64,000 bases of DNA, taken from positions 21,522,203 through 21,586,202 of the forward strand of contig NC_083341.1 in the NCBI RefSeq assembly GCF_019175385.1, given 5' to 3'. Position numbers and translations under genes: made by a program. Of the stretch, positions 20,862 to 40,766 are shown piece after piece. The notes under the pieces are model-generated. The model worked only from the letters and a program-made list of their open reading frames with translations. It ran no database searches and was not told where the DNA came from. The first letter of the stretch is position 1. The number at the start of each line of letters is the position of its first letter. This stretch comes from Lycium barbarum. Lineage: Eukaryota > Streptophyta > Magnoliopsida > Solanales > Solanaceae.

Positions 20862-20937
20862 CTGTATAAGATATAACTACAAATTAGTGATCAGCAAGTA
20901 GAAAATAAATTAATTAAAGTAATAATGTAAAATTAAA

Positions 20938-21114
20938 CAATGTTATCGCATCGTCCGGCATGCGATCAAGCTGCTTCTGGAATGGAAGAATACTTTGGTG
21001 AATATCCATATCTCGGTCAATCCCTGCCGTCCACCTCCTTGCATAGGGCATCTCATCCGGGAGATCATGCTTAGGTATGGGCTGATAAGACAGCATCATA
21101 TCCCACACCCATAA
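20938..21114 (-). pseudogene. PMD gene, exon 2
   Basis: A splice acceptor CGCTTTCAG precedes 21114. The exon reads LWVWDMMLSYQPIP, then DEMPYARRWTAGIDRD and SILPFQKQLDRMPDDA. The W-x-W and YARRWTAG blocks are typical of PMD proteins. The intron before it (21115-21202) is 88 bp. The donor at the 3' end was not clear, so the lower coordinate is approximate. This exon has no stop in the PMD frame. Confidence 0.72.
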
Positions 21115-21202
21115 CTGAAAGCGATATTCAAAAATGTGATTTTTTAGTCGTCGTTTCAGCAGGTATATTTAGAATACAAAAACACACGCTTAAATTTATT
21201 AC

Positions 21203-21616
21203 CTGGAGTAAAGCGAAAAATCCACACACATCACTGCTATGGCTAGTGGACGCTCGACATAGACATCGGTAGAGGTACGCCAAAACAGCACCGCCTTAGC
21301 TGTACTCTCCCAAGCGGTCCAGATCCTCCAGGAAGATCAAATATCGTAAGCTGACAAAGGAATCCGATGTGTTTGGGAACATGGTGCCCCCAAATATTAT
21401 GAGCAAGTACAGACGGGCATGACGATCAATAACCACCCGATCAGTGTCGTTAAACATGATGCAAGTTACGCAAATAGTCGCAGAGGGCACTAATCCTCGC
21501 TCGACTCTATCCTGAGATAAAAGTAGGGTCCACAGGCACGAACTCTGTGAGCCTAGTCAACTCCGTCGTCCATGTCCTCCCAGGAGCAGGCTCAACCCGA
21601 CTGTATAATGGGTCTA
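21203..21616 (-). pseudogene. PMD gene, exon 1, downstream part
   Basis: The exon resumes after the LTR with PLYSRVEPAPGRTWTTELT, a Ser-Gly then stop, RISALCDYLRN, then DRHARLYLLIIFGGTMFPN and SLRYLIFLEDLDRLGEYS. These blocks are characteristic of the central PMD fold. After a stop (family usually Trp) it reads GAVLAYLYRCLCRAS and CGFFALLQ. It ends at a donor CCAG|GTAATAA at 21203/21202. The 5-bp words at the insertion (gtcta at 21612-21616, gtctc at 30035-30039) match at four of five positions. Confidence 0.78.
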
Positions 21617-22363
21617 TGTCACGACCCAAAATTCAAGGTCATGATGACGCCTATTCTTTTCCACCGATAGGCAAGCCACACCCCGAACATAACTAAATCA
21701 ATTAAAAATCAGAATAAAATAATAATCATTACTTATTAGAACAAATCAATTTGATACAATTTGTACATCATTGCGGAACTCAAAAGAACTAAGCATTACC
21801 CCAAAACCTGGTCATAAGTGTACATAAGCGCTAAAGAATTTCCTAATTATATAACAACTCAAAAATACAACTGTCCGAATAAGAAGACAGAATAACTCAA
21901 GTGGAGAATCCTGAGGGCCACACGCAATACTATTCGCTCACGCCGAAGCTCTCGAGCGGACTCCATTCGCATCCGAACATCGGATCCAAACACCAATCAA
22001 ACCTGCACCATAAAAAGATGTAGCAAGTGTAGCGTGAGTACAAAAACAACGGTACCCCGCAACATTGTCGACCGTCCCTAAATGATACGGAGATGAGGGC
22101 TGGCCGACAACCACTTACCACTTCATCTAACCACGATTAGTACAAGAGATATAAGAAAGAGATGTAACAATTATTGAGCTCAACATGCTTCCAGTTGTCT
22201 TTCCCAATGTTTATTATAACCACTTAGACTTAATTAGAACTACCACAAACTAAATGCACGCAAATATGTTCTTTTTGGTTAACCCAACAAATTATGAAGT
22301 TTGCCATCTCATAAGCCTAATAAAGCTTGTTACGGTTCACTTTCACGCAGGCGCATAAAAGCT

Positions 22364-28098
<5,735 letters not shown>

Positions 28099-30034
28099 AA
28101 GCTTTTATCCCAAAGTTTCATCAAGCCTCTAGACATGTTTTACGGAAAATCCGGAAGATCAATTCAATTAAGCACACCCATGTTTTCAAGAGGATAACTT
28201 CATCCTAGCCGATTTAACTCAAGTACAAGATAAATACCAAATTACGGCAAATCAATACTAATAATTCACCACAAAACAACATGAATACGGAATATATGCA
28301 ATACAAGTGTAATGTAATGCAATGCAAGGCTTTTGTTTCAACTTCCCAATATACACTCGTTTGAATGTCAATGAATCGTGACCCATGGGGGTTCATGAGG
28401 CCCCCATATATCACCGCTCCGGTAAATCCTCGGACCACAGTCTCATCATATCATATCATATCTCAATAACCAGTCACTTAGCCGACCGGACCCATTGTCA
28501 ACGGAACGCGCTAAAGCATCATCGCTCGTCCGAAGCAAGATCCCATCAGACTCACAATCATATCCTCAAATCGTATGCATGAATACATATAAAGTATGAA
28601 TAGGGCAAACATCAGGTCAAGAACAAGCATATAAGCATGGAATCTATCATTATGTTCTCAATATCATAGAGGCTTCACCTTTTACTTCTTTTTCATTTCA
28701 ATGAGGATATATGAGTGTTATGCACACAAATAGATAAGACAAGCAGTAATAATAAGAGACATAAAGTACGGGCATCGGACCCCAATCACAGATTCAAAGG
28801 ATCATACTATTCTATCAGCTAGTGGCCAAAACATGGCATTCAGACCAACTATACAATTGAAATTGCGCAAATGGCCATAACATGATGACCTGTATCCGAT
28901 ACTAGTGATCGTCACCTCACGAGTATCATAACCTCCTTTAATTTCCCCGTGACCCTCTTATTAGATTCATTTTAGGCCAACACACACACACAAATAGGGT
29001 TTACAGTCTCAACATGCCTGGAATTGAAGTTTTATATCCCGAAGTCTCCTCGTATCTTTGCCAAATCTCCGAATGGTTTTCACTATGTTCAACACGTATT
29101 ATATACGCACATATGAGTCACAAATACTCACACTAAGGAAATAAAGGTTCGATCTTTAGACTACCCAACCCCTCCCATTGGGGACTTTTGAGCATAAAAG
29201 GGTAAAATGAGAATTTTGAAATTCTAAATTAGATTACCCAAACTTTATGAAACCCATTTCATCAAGAATCAACCAGATTATAACCACCCACAAGGTTCAT
29301 TTAGGAAAATATGAAAAAGGTTTAGTTTTCTTAGGGTGTGTAGCCACACCATTCTTCTCCAACAAGGAAACTACCATTAAAGTCTTCTAGTGAAGGATAT
29401 GAATCCAAATAAGAGAGTTAATGACTTACCAAAGCAAGGGTCTTGGTCTCTACCCTCCAAAGTTGCTCTAGGTCGAGCTTCCCAATCCAAAATGTCCAAA
29501 TGGAATGAGCTAAGGCAAAGTGGGATATTTATTTCTAGGTCTGTTATGCGCATTTGTTCTCGTAGATGCGGACTTGCCGCGGCGGCCAGTCCGCTCGCAC
29601 CTGCGAGCTTAGCATTTTGGCTCAGGTTCCGCAAGGGCGGGACCTTTATTCGCCGCAGCGCATGCGTATGCGCTGCTGCGCGACCAGTCTCACCTACTGT
29701 GGCTACTGAGCCTTGGAAGATCTAATCTTCCAATTTCTGACATCCGCAACCTATACGAAACCTTGCGGACTTGTATCGATAAGGGACATTATTCCGATAA
29801 CATATTACAAACTTACTCGATCACGTGGAATTTTTGGAGGAAGTATGAAATAAGTCGAACAACTTGAATGTGTAAGAACTTCGGACTGAAACTCGTAGCT
29901 AGAATCGTGCCAAACGCATCGAACGACTCATCATTCGCTTCTCACAAGGTAACTACGCTAAATAAGAGTCGAGAAGAAAACAACAAAGACAAGAATTTTC
30001 AAATCGCGTCAAAACAACCGAACGGGTCTTTACA

Positions 30035-30381
30035 GTCTCTATCTACCCGCAATCCAAGCATGACCTCAACATCCTGGAGCGTTATCGCGGCCTCAACAGT
30101 GCGGAGAAGAAAAATGTGTGTCTCCAGCTCCACCGCTTAACCATGACCGCACAAGAGCCCGATTATGCTGTACCCAACCAGTAGAGACGCAATGATAGAT
30201 ACCGCCCCGATATAGTGTCTCTAAGACGCAGGGAGGTGGGGGCGCTCGTGTAAAAGAGTCTACGCCATATCTAGCCTACGGGGACAGAACAACGTCTCCA
30301 TCTGTATAACATCACACCATAATAGCTCGGACCTATGATAATCTTGTAGAGCAAGTACTGATCTAGAATGTTGGGATCCAT
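30035..30381 (-). pseudogene. PMD gene, exon 1, upstream part
   Basis: The frame opens at an ATG at 30381 with MDPNILDQYLLY. It continues after a frame change as HRSELLW and ETLFCPRRLDMA, then meets a TAG where the family usually has Trp. After another shift it reads VLETLYRGGIYHCVSTGWVQ, and finally ITLQDVEVMLGLRVDRD up to the insertion point. This is the conserved N-terminal part of PMD proteins. At least one stop and two or three frame changes are visible by eye. The exon is interrupted at 30035 by a Tekay solo LTR and resumes at 21616 in frame (…RD then PLY…), which confirms the two parts were once contiguous. Confidence 0.78.
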
Positions 30382-30424
30382 GGAGGTGTCGTATCTGTAA
30401 AGACTAAATTTTTCATTATTCTTG

Positions 30425-31010
30425 AAACTAGAAGGAAATTATGTTAACTAACTAATCAAAATTTGTGGATTATGAGAATTATGTTGTATTATATTTTTTG
30501 AATAATAATATCTAATTAAAAATTACTACTTAATTAATTAATTTCTTAACTAAAAGTTTGTATTAAATAGCTAATTATTTAACGAGAAATAAATGTTAAA
30601 TAACTAATCCTAAAGTAAGGATTTAGTTTATCGTTCGTTATTCAAAATTTATAAATTATGAGAATTATGTCGTATTATATTTTTGGAATATTATTCTTAT
30701 TTATATAAAATTACTTAATTAATTAAAAATTACTTAATTTACTTAACGGATAATTATGTTAACTAACTCATCCTTTATCGGAAAATTATATTAACTAACT
30801 ACCCCTTTATTGAAATTTTATTAACGATGCTCGTTTTGTCGTCGTTATACAAAATTTGTGAATTATGAGTATTATGTTGTATTATATTTTGGTGAATAGT
30901 TATATTTAATTAGTATTTACTTAATTAATTAATTTTTTAACTAAAAAGTTATATTAAATTGCTAATTTATTTAATAGGAAATTATGTTAACTTACTAATC
31001 TTTTATCGGA
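30425..31010. repeat. Three imperfect tandem repeats of about 195 bp upstream of the PMD start
   Basis: The word 'aattatgagaattatgt' or a close variant occurs near 30464, 30653 and 30864, each followed by 'gtattatatttt', 'aattaatta' and 'aactaatc'. The block is highly AT-rich and lies directly upstream of the PMD remnant's ATG on the minus strand, so it would have been in its 5' flank. Confidence 0.7.
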
Positions 31011-31382
31011 AAAAATTATATTAACAAACTAATTACTAATTAACAATTGCTAAATAATTATTCTTCTAACTACAATTAAAGTAATAACGAACTAATTCAT
31101 TTAATGGGACATAATTACTAAATAATAGGAGATTTTTTTTTTATAATTAAAATAAACCAAATTGACAATTAATAAACAACTAACAAATAAAATTACATAA
31201 CTAATTAGCACATTAACAATTTAACAAATAAATAGATTAAAAATTACATAAATAAAAAATAATAAGAGATTAATTATCTAATAAAAAATTAACATAGAAT
31301 AAAAAATTAATAAATAATTAAATAACATGTTTTTTTATTATAAAAAAAATGAACTTGCAGTGAACCAAAAAAAAAAACTTTT
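31011..31382. other. No gene seen; very AT-rich
   Basis: Low-complexity A/T tract made of short 'aattaac' and 'aaataa' words. Nothing coding or structured was supported. Confidence 0.45.
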
Positions 31383-34007
31383 TGTCACGACCAAAAATAC
31401 GGATCGTGTGGGTACCTACCTAATCCCATCTAGTAGGTGAACCCTTCCCAACAATTTCTCAATTGCACCAAAATAAGAATAATAAATAACTAGCCATTTT
31501 CCAAAACATCATTTTGAGAGAGAAAGATAACAAAAGGAATACTTTATAAAATAACCGTTTTTTCAAAATCGGGTCTAGACTCGTACAAGAGCTTCTAAGA
31601 TTTACCACTTAAATGAAGTACAACACAATCTAAGTACAAACTCTATTTTAGGATGAAAGTTAACAAAAAGCTTTGGTGTGGAGACTGTGAGATCTTCGGA
31701 AGCTAATGAAATCTCGAACACAACCTGTAACAACTCCACCCCCCAAATAGAGTGTAACAAGAGTAGTATCAGTACAACAGCCGTACTGGTAAGCATCATA
31801 GGCCGACAACGATTAGGAAAACATACATTACAGATAGAAGTCAGCATATAAGAATGCAGGCAATCAAACACAGTTAATAAGCATGCTCAGATAACAGTCC
31901 ACAACAATTAGTTACATTATAGCAATCGTCTCAGATCATGGGCCTAGATACAACCTTCTAATCCCCAGTCCATTAGTTTTCTATATACAAACTCATACAC
32001 GCATAACCTGTCCAAACTCATATTAATAGAAAGGTCTTGCTATGTTCAATTTATATCCTAAAGTCATATTTCTAATCCTCAATATAAGTCCTCCTTACCA
32101 AGAATCCAAAGGAGCGGATAAGGAAATCACAATTATGTAAATGCAGCGCACATGAATAGGAATGTATGCAATGCAATGGCTAATGTCACAAACCGTACAC
32201 ACATTCTACGGACGAAAATCCTCCACGTCTCGGTAGTCATGACCCATGGGGGTCCCCCGAAGTCCATGTACCAGTCACTTCGCACACAGCTCAGAGATGA
32301 CTTCCACACTACTATTCACTCCGCACACAACCCAGAGATGGCTTCCATCTCAAACCTATTCACAACCTCAGATGCTCCTTTCTCACTTATCATCACTAGT
32401 ACCAATTACAGTCTGATCAATGAATCATGTAAATGTGTATGAATGCTATGCATGATGTCTATATCAAGTGTAAATCACAATTAAATAATATTGGTGCCTC
32501 TACATGAGCACACATCACAGTACCAATCCTAAATCAATGTTTTTTCCTTTATCGATGATAAGTAACAAGATAAGTGAGAAATAGATGCATTACAACACAA
32601 CATAGAAAATGGGCAACGAGCCTAACACCTTACACATGAAAACAAGCCAAATCACATTAAACAAGGCAGCAATCCCACAAGGCCCAACAACAATACCAAC
32701 CTAAGAATATCCATCCCAACTTCATACCCGAAGGTTTACATGCTTCCTCCGTCACTCACTAACTTCTACATATGCTTCGCTAATTGAAGTCTAACCAAAT
32801 GGTAAATAGGGCAACAAGTTCAACATATAGCACATGGCGTAAGCCGAATCACGCTAATAAGCCACAAGTCCACATGGTCACAATAAAGACGGCAAGTTTA
32901 ATATCATAAAATAGCGACAAGCCACATATAAACAATACCAACCTAGAATATCCATCCTAAATTCTTAGGCTTACATGATTTCTCCATCAATCTCTACTAA
33001 TCACATATGAAATCCTAATCGTAGTCTAAGTCAAGTAGGTTAAGCCGAACAGGTGCCACGAACATCCGTTTGAACTTCACCTTCCATTTCCGGAACATGC
33101 CGATATGAGTGGGGTCTAGGAAGGCAAATAAATCGAGTAAGCACGTGTTAAGAATGTAGAATATGTTACAATCCTAGAAGGATTCCAAAAATGCCTAAGA
33201 AATGACCACGGGCTCACAAGGGTAAAATCAAAACTTTACCTTCTAAACAAGTTTCCTAGATTCTCCAATGTGTACTAACCTAAACTTATAGTCATCTATC
33301 CCAATTAAGCCATCAATTTTTTTTATTTCAAAAACCGCAACTTCAGTAGGAACTCTCCCTTAACCCATTTAGAAATCAATTCCAAAATAGAATTTGGAGT
33401 CAGAATGTAGTTTTTTCAAGCTAATAATCCACTATTACTCTTTAACCAAGAAGGTTTTAGTAAAAGAACATCATTTTCCCACCTAGGATTTTGCTAATCA
33501 CAAGAGTTTCTCCCCAATCCTTAGAATTCCTAACATGATTTCAAATAAAAGGAAGAGGAGATACAAAAGGAAATGGAAAGGGACAAGGTTAGCTCTTACC
33601 CTCTTCATTGGTCATGGAATAACCCCCAAGAATATTGTCTAACCAAAAAACAAGAGAATTAGGTGAAATGAGGGTCCAATCCCGAGGTGGAAATTTAATG
33701 CTAGGTCTGATATAGCGAATTCCGATGAGGCGGTACGAGTCTCGCTGAGGTAGACTCGCTCATGCGGAATTACTTAATTTGCGAATTGCTACTAAAGCGG
33801 AAGAAATGTCGCCGACGCGGCCCGTCGATCGCAGGGGCGGAAGAACTGAACCAGGAATTTCTACAGTGATTTAAATTTCCTCCCAACTCAGCTATAGGTC
33901 ACCCTTACCTGGAATATTACTCGCAGAAACTATTGGTGCGAGCCTGGGCAAGGGTTATTTTGGGGGGGGGGGGGGGGAAGTTCTTAACGACCAAACGGGT
34001 TGTTACA
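31383..34007 (-). mobile_element. Tekay-type solo LTR
   Basis: The plus-strand ends are 'tgtcacgaccaaaaatacgg' (31383) and 'ccaaacgggttgttaca' (34007), which on the minus strand gives TGTAACAACCCG … GGTCGTGACA, the Tekay LTR termini. Length is 2625 bp, like the other Tekay LTRs here. The flanking 5-bp words (ctttt and tcaga) do not match, so this may be a recombinant between elements rather than a simple solo LTR. Contains a run of about 16 G at 33962-33977. Confidence 0.78.
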
Positions 34008-35666
34008 TCAGACACCAATTAAACAACCGTTCGTTCTCGAACGGAGAGGAACACGAAGCAGAAATGCAGAGCCGAAACCAACACATAGAATAAAATACCT
34101 CGGGACAATATTACATCTCGTGCCCAAACATAGCGATACCAGCTTATGTTTGTGAAATAACTCTCATCGCAAGTAATCTGAGCCATCCAATTATGAACAC
34201 CAATTGATAGCATAACCTTTGGGATGAAAGAGTAGAGAAATTTCGGCTCGAGGGATTGAAACCATGGTTCACATAGTCTGTCATACTTGGAAATATCGTA
34301 CATCATTTAGATGCTGGAAGCTGTGGAAATTTAGAGGTGGTGAATCTTTATTGATCTTAAATCCGTTGGGTATCTCAGATTGCTTGCCTCGAGTTATCCG
34401 AAGTTTACTTATCTATATCGGATCCTAGTTGGTATTATTAAATTTGCAACTTAGTCTTTATTATGGTTTAGAGAAACTTCACTGAATTGGTTGAACACAC
34501 ATTAATGGATTTCGATAGTCTAATGGGCTTGCCAGAGTGGCATCTCAATCAGGAAATGAACTTGAATTGGTACCGACAGGTTTCGCTCCCGCGAAAAATC
34601 TGTCTGCAGGGGCGCACACACTGGTGTGAGCAATCTAACACTGATGCGGCTCATTAGGGAAGGAGCGAGACTCGCGGAGGCGATATCATTATCCGCTAAG
34701 GCGGATGCGCTGGAGCGAGACTCTTTCGCTGAAGCGGAAGTCAGCAACTTCAGAAAAGTCAGTCGGCATCAGCTAACCTTACCACTTCCACTTCCAACTC
34801 AAACATCCCCACCCCCGAAATTCTCTCCCCCACTTCAAACGTTACGCCCCTCTTAACTTCCTCACTTTCCATAAAACTTTATCCTACCCTCACTTTTAAC
34901 CAAACTCTACTCCTAAGCACAAAACTCAATACTCCAAAGCAAGAACGGATTTCCATCAACTACTCAATCTCCTCCGAGTCACCAATACAAGGTATGTACT
35001 TGCTTCCATTTACTCTAGGATGATTTTTGGGTTACAAATCTGTGTCTAAACATGGTTGAACATTGAAAATTTAGGAAAATTTGAAATTCTTGTGATGGGT
35101 GTTTTGGTGGTGGGTAGTTGAATAATCCAACAACTTGATTGTTGTTTGACATCGTAAAATGTTTGTCACGGTGTAATGCACTAGCACTGCTAGAGATTTG
35201 GTTGAAAACTTGAAGAATAATAGGGTGGGTCTCCCAGGGTGTTTGAGATTTGAATCTTTGGAATTTTGGGGTGTTTGTTGCTTGAATCAATGTTTCATGA
35301 AGTATAGGAGCCATGCATGCTTGAACACTAGACGATCTATACTTAAAACACTAATTTTGGATAAAAGAATTCTGGGTGGTTTTGAGGTTGAAGACAGGTT
35401 CGCCCTAGCAGAATACATTCCGCAGGCTCGACCCCGCCTCAGCGTTTCACCATGCAAAGAGGTGAAGGACTGCACAGATTGCCAGTCCGCTTGTGCGGAA
35501 ACTTTTCTCGGAAGCAGCCCTGCTTCGGCGATGCTTCCTCCACCGAGGCGAGACTTGTAGCGGTTCTATTTTTTTCGATTCGTATGTGCGCTTGCCCAAT
35601 TTAAAAAGAAAAAGTGTCCCGGGGAAGTACGGATTGTCAATCGTACCGGAAAAAAGGAAAAAATAT
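34008..35666. other. Unassigned sequence, partly LTR-like
   Basis: The 95-codon minus frame at 34019-34306 has no domain I recognise. About 34570-34760 and 35390-35560 are GC-richer and contain repeated 'gcggaggcg'/'gcgagactc'-type words like those in the GC-rich parts of the Tekay LTRs (for example near 29560-29700). These stretches are therefore probably LTR-derived. The open frames at 35015-35560 are not convincing as genes. Confidence 0.35.
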
Positions 35667-38600
35667 ACTTCTACGTGGATGGTGCTCTAAATGGGCTTTA
35701 TTTTAGAGTCGCCACCTAATTTTTAGGAAATTAGAAAAAATCAGTTCGAAAAGGGTTCATTCAAAACGGTTAAATTTTAAAAGAATCCTAATCTAACCAA
35801 TGTATGGGTAAGGGTTTAGGTGATCCTCGGGGAAGGTATTAGGCACCCCGGTATTAAGGATCCGTAAAATACTATTGACCTACGAGTTCTAATAGTATGC
35901 CTTTGTAGATACGAATTGTTTATAGTGAAAAATCGTTTCGGCTTATATTTCCACAACGAAAAATTTGGTCATTCATGCGAGATATATCATGTTTCAAGAA
36001 ACGAAAGTGGTAAAATTTATCCCAAAATTGGGCGTTTAGGGTGTCGGACTAGAACACTTAGGCTGATACCCGAAGGCTCTTAACCTAAGTAGGACTCTAT
36101 GTAAGTCCACCCAAAATTGTTTTGAAAAAAAATATTTTTAAAGTATAGAAAATAGTTTTTAGAAAAAACTAATTTTAAGTATACTATTATAGCCTATATA
36201 TTAATCATATTCTACATATATTGTCCATTTTATTCTATTTTTTGTCAAGTTTTAGCCAAGTTTTATTTGTTAGTCTAAGTCTAAATAGTCACAATTAGTC
36301 CCACAAGTTCTGAACATTAGTCCAAATCAGTCCATATGTCATAAGTCCACGGGTTTCATGTATGACCAAATCAGTCCTTAATTTCACAAAAAATTGGCGG
36401 TTTTAATCCTCTTATCCAAATCAGTCCCAAGTTTGCATTAATGCCTCAAAATTAGTCTTAGATTTGCAGCAAATTCATTTTGGCGACTTTAAAATACGAC
36501 AATCTCATAAGGGCTCCAATTGACACAATAATTACGCAAATAAATATTCAAAGTACGTAATAAATGGAGATAAAGAGTTTGGGCCGAGCAAGCCCAAAAG
36601 GAAAGTATTTATGCAAGTGGGTTTGCCTTAAATCCAACGTATGCTCCATTTTGCTTCAAGAGAAAGGTTGACTCGATCTAGATACGTTAGTGGGCCCCCA
36701 ACGGGTTTGGGTGGACAAGGATACAAACGGGTATGCACAATATTAGTATACTACTCAACATAGCTAAGAGCTAAATAAATTACAAAGCCAAAAAATTAAT
36801 TACATCGACTTGGGCCAAGCCCATATTAATAACCAAAAGCTGTAAACAATATCATAAAAGAAAGGCCCAAGACAAGCCCAAAAGCTGAGTGCAGGAACAC
36901 GTAAGGAGGTCTAAAGGACCAAAAGGGGTGCGGCCCAAAATCTGAGGCCCAAACTACAACTTTCCCAGATTTCCAACTAAGTGTAAGAACCAGGTTATGC
37001 GCAATATATACCTCAAATATACACACCTAGGAGAGCGAAACATTGTTGCATACCCTCCATATACTTGATATACACTTCTTACCTAATCAAATTTTATTCC
37101 CAGGGATACAACTACACCAAAGCTTCCAACCATTTCAATTTTAAGCTTGATCTTTGACTTTTAGTTTGTTTTAAAGGTAAACAAATTTCCAGAATTTCAC
37201 TAATGCTATTCAGTGATCTTAATCAATATCAGAAAGACTTCAAAGAATCCTTTAACTCAAACCAGAAGCTCTAAAGCCATCCTTAAGAACAAGTAGCTAA
37301 AGACACGACTCAAGCAATTAAAAAAAAAACAATAGCTAAGTGTTACAGACATCCCAACAAGTCTAAGCAATGTGGCTTAAGATATAGGGTCGTATGAGTG
37401 TCAAGATGGCATAGGAGCAAATGGCAGCAATAAGTAGATGGGAAATGTAGAGCAATCAGGTTAGTCAGGACAAAGGTGATGCACAAGTGATCAAAACACA
37501 AAACACTAGGCCCTACTTAGCTTTTAACAGAATCAATGGACAACACATGGCAAGATAAGAGATTATTCTAGCTAAAGAGTTCATTTTGAACCAAGAGGGA
37601 GCTAGATCAGTTTCTAGAGGTTATTTTTTAGCCATATTTCTCACTTAAGCAGGTTACAGAATCAAACAACAAGGTTCTTAGTCATTTCAGGCTAGTTTTA
37701 GCTTTAAGCAAGTTCAAATACCTAATGGACAAGTATGCAGGTTCATTAAGTATAGTTGAGCCCAAACATGGTCAAAGGGAGAAGTTCAAACAAAGCACTT
37801 AGTAAATCAGGAGTTTCCAAAGATATTAAAGGAGGGACATGATACTATCTTAGGTCTTTCAACAGGTATCAGACATGGTTCAATTTCAAAACAAGCAAAT
37901 AGGGAATAAGAATTCATATGAGGCAATCTCAGATTTCACAAGCAAATGACAGGAGGGAAGTGTATCACAAAAGCAAATATCACACTCAGTCCTTTAAGTC
38001 AGCTTTAGTCCTAGTTTAGAATCCCTACACTTAGTCTATTAGGTGACCACATTCGGCAAAGAGAACCAAGTAAACTGTAAGCAATACAAGCATAAAATAC
38101 AAGTCACAAGTGACAAACCAACATGAACATTACAAACAAATAGCTAATATGCGGCAGGACAGTGATCTATAAGTCACCAGCAAGTCAAAACTACCAACAT
38201 GCCAACCACCCCTAGATCCCATTATTTCAATTGCAAGTCAACGAAACAACTTTCTTACACCTCCTATTTTTTATTCCTCTTATCAAGTTCCCAGAAAGAG
38301 GAGGATCATCAATCACTCAATGATCAAACATCTAGATTCTCAAGACAAGTTATAAGTCTTTTAGGCCCTTACTTTAAACAAATATCCAACTTAACAGTCT
38401 CATAATCCAACTAGGCAAGTTCAAAGGAGACATTTTAAAATTTCAAATAGCTAACAGAGTTCAAAAGGGCAAATCATTGTACAAGCCAAACAGATAGTAG
38501 CCATAAAACAATAAATTCCTCTTCCAAGTCTTTTAAAGTCACAGAGTAACAAGGAAGTTAAAGTCCATTTCAGAGATTCTCAGAACTAATAAAACTCTCC

Positions 38601-39933
38601 TATCAACATCCAAAGTCCAAACGAACAACTTTTAGGAAAAAAAAAAGTCTTCAACTTACTAGTTTTAAAAAAGAGTTTGAAAGCCATTTTTTCAAGTTCA
38701 TATGACAAGTATTGAAAGCAACAACCTAAGATTATGAAGATGGATTCAACATGAACTTGACAAGCAGAGGTTTAGATCTCTTCTAGTTCAAAACAGACAA
38801 GACAACACAGAATCACACAGGACATATTTCCAAGTTTTAAGAAAAAATCATTTTTCTTTAGGTTCAACACAATTTTTAAAGGATACTTTCAGATTAGAAC
38901 ACATCAAATTTCCAACCTTGGTCTTGAAACCAGCAAAAGATTCACAGAAATACATAAACAACCCCCAAGCACAGACTACTACTTCAAAATAAAGACAGAA
39001 CAAATACATTCTCCTAATTCATTTGCCTAAAAAAGAGGATCATTATTCAATCAAATGATGTGCACAGTCTTTAATCAAGTCAAAACTTCATCAAGTTTGT
39101 GAATGTGACCAAAACGGGTAAAGTAAGGGCACTGCTCCAAATCCTATAATTCATTCTAAGTGGTAGGACAACCATTAACCAGGATCCTATAGAAGCAATC
39201 ACGACACAGAAAACAGGCCTTACTTAACTTTGAACTTTTAAATTTTTAGGAAAAAAGAAGACAAGCAAACTGCCAGTTACAAAAGCATATAATCACAGTT
39301 TTAGAACTCTAAGCTTAACATAGGTCCTCTTTCTACAACTTTTAGTCTTCAAAGGCTATGCCTAGCTAATAGCAATCTCAGTTTTCAAATACAAGTCCAG
39401 AAAAGTGTAAAATTGTTAACTACGATAAACAACTATTTCCAAAACAAGTTCTATTCCAAATGGATCACAATGATCCCATAAAACATTTCAATGAACACAA
39501 TATGGTCTGAGAGCAGATTACAAGACAAGCTTTTTCCATTTTTTGTTCATATAGTCAGTTAGTTTCCATAAAGTTATATCAGTTTACAGAAAATCCATAG
39601 AAAACAACTCAGAGGTGTATGGTCTTTAGTCTAAGGTTAAAAAGATATACTGAAAATGAACACATACAAGATGCACAAAGACAGGATACACAAGTTCACA
39701 TCTCTTAAGATTTTTATAAGTAATGATGGTCAAAATTGCAATCCAGTAGGACTTTACTTGTTTCAAAGTCATTTTCCTACTTAATGAGGTCTAATAATGC
39801 ATATTTCAAAAAAAAAAAAAAAAGAGTTGCTTTTGAAGTAAATGGCCAACCAAGTTATCTAGAGTTGCTTTTGAGTTGTTTTTGTGGGTGCATCCTTGCT
39901 CCGTCTTTGACTCGGGAAAATTAGGTGTCAACA
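35667..39933 (-). repeat. 3' LTR of the Tat/Ogre element
   Basis: Starts on the minus strand TGTTGACACCTAATTTTCC at 39933 and runs to about 35667, where 'acttctacgtgg' aligns with the mapped end of the solo LTR at 22364. It holds the family block 'ttagagtcgccacctaattt' (about 35703) and 'aaggtattaggcacc' (about 35844). It is about 1.5 kb shorter than the solo LTR. All open frames inside (36826-37026, 38199-38405 and others) are non-genic. Confidence 0.82.
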
Positions 39934-40694
39934 ATTTCCCATTTGGAGTTCGAGGATGGCAAGGCCATCCTTGAGCTTCGAATTTTGACAAATCTAATTT
40001 TTACCGAATAATATAAATTACAGCTCCTTTGCTCAAAATTGCGAAAGTATGGCTGAACCCCGTTTTCTGGGCTTCATACATATCTCAGGTTACATGAGAA
40101 TTCAGGTCGTTTGTAGTTCTAACTCTATGAGGACTATAAAGTACGGAGTTTCGTTAAACTACCTCAAGGTGTCCCGAGATAATTATCGAAATATGGCCGA
40201 TCCTCGAAATTTGTAGCCTACATATCCCTGGCTTTAGAATCAGGCCAGTTGTGGCTCGACTCGATAGCCCGAAAAGGAATATCCCTTTATGTGGGAATCC
40301 CTTTAGCTATTTCCGATTGAAAATCCGAACCGGAGGACTTTTTTTTTTTGAAAGGATTTATTAGAGTTTAGTTACTTGAAGTGATGTTCCAATCTTGGTG
40401 TAGAGAGCTTGACTCTCGTACATAGTTTTTGACCGGTTTCCCAAGAAAAAATTCCACGTATGCTCCGCATGTTTTGAATCCGGCTTTTCCTTCTATCTTC
40501 GGTAGCTTCTAACCCGTTTCCAAATGTCGAGTCCTGCATGTTAGTGTTTTTTGGAAATTTTGATTTTAATGTAGTCATACCTGAGTGGAATTTTGCCATT
40601 TTGTTGACATTGAAGTCATCCTCTGATATTATGTCCGTCTTTTCGTAAATGCTTGTCCGTCTTCTTTCTTTTCTCCTGTAAGTGTGTATTTTTC

Positions 40695-40766
<72 letters not shown>

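Noticed and set aside
29390..29725. 111-codon plus frame, GC-rich
   Set aside because: It lies in the GC-rich part of a Tekay solo LTR. The same style of sequence occurs in the other Tekay LTRs without coding.
31383..34007. Intact solo LTR with target duplication
   Set aside because: The termini fit, but the flanking 5-bp words differ, so I did not claim a clean insertion.
34019..34306. 95-codon minus frame
   Set aside because: No recognisable domain. It adjoins an LTR and other LTR-like stretches, so it was left as unassigned.
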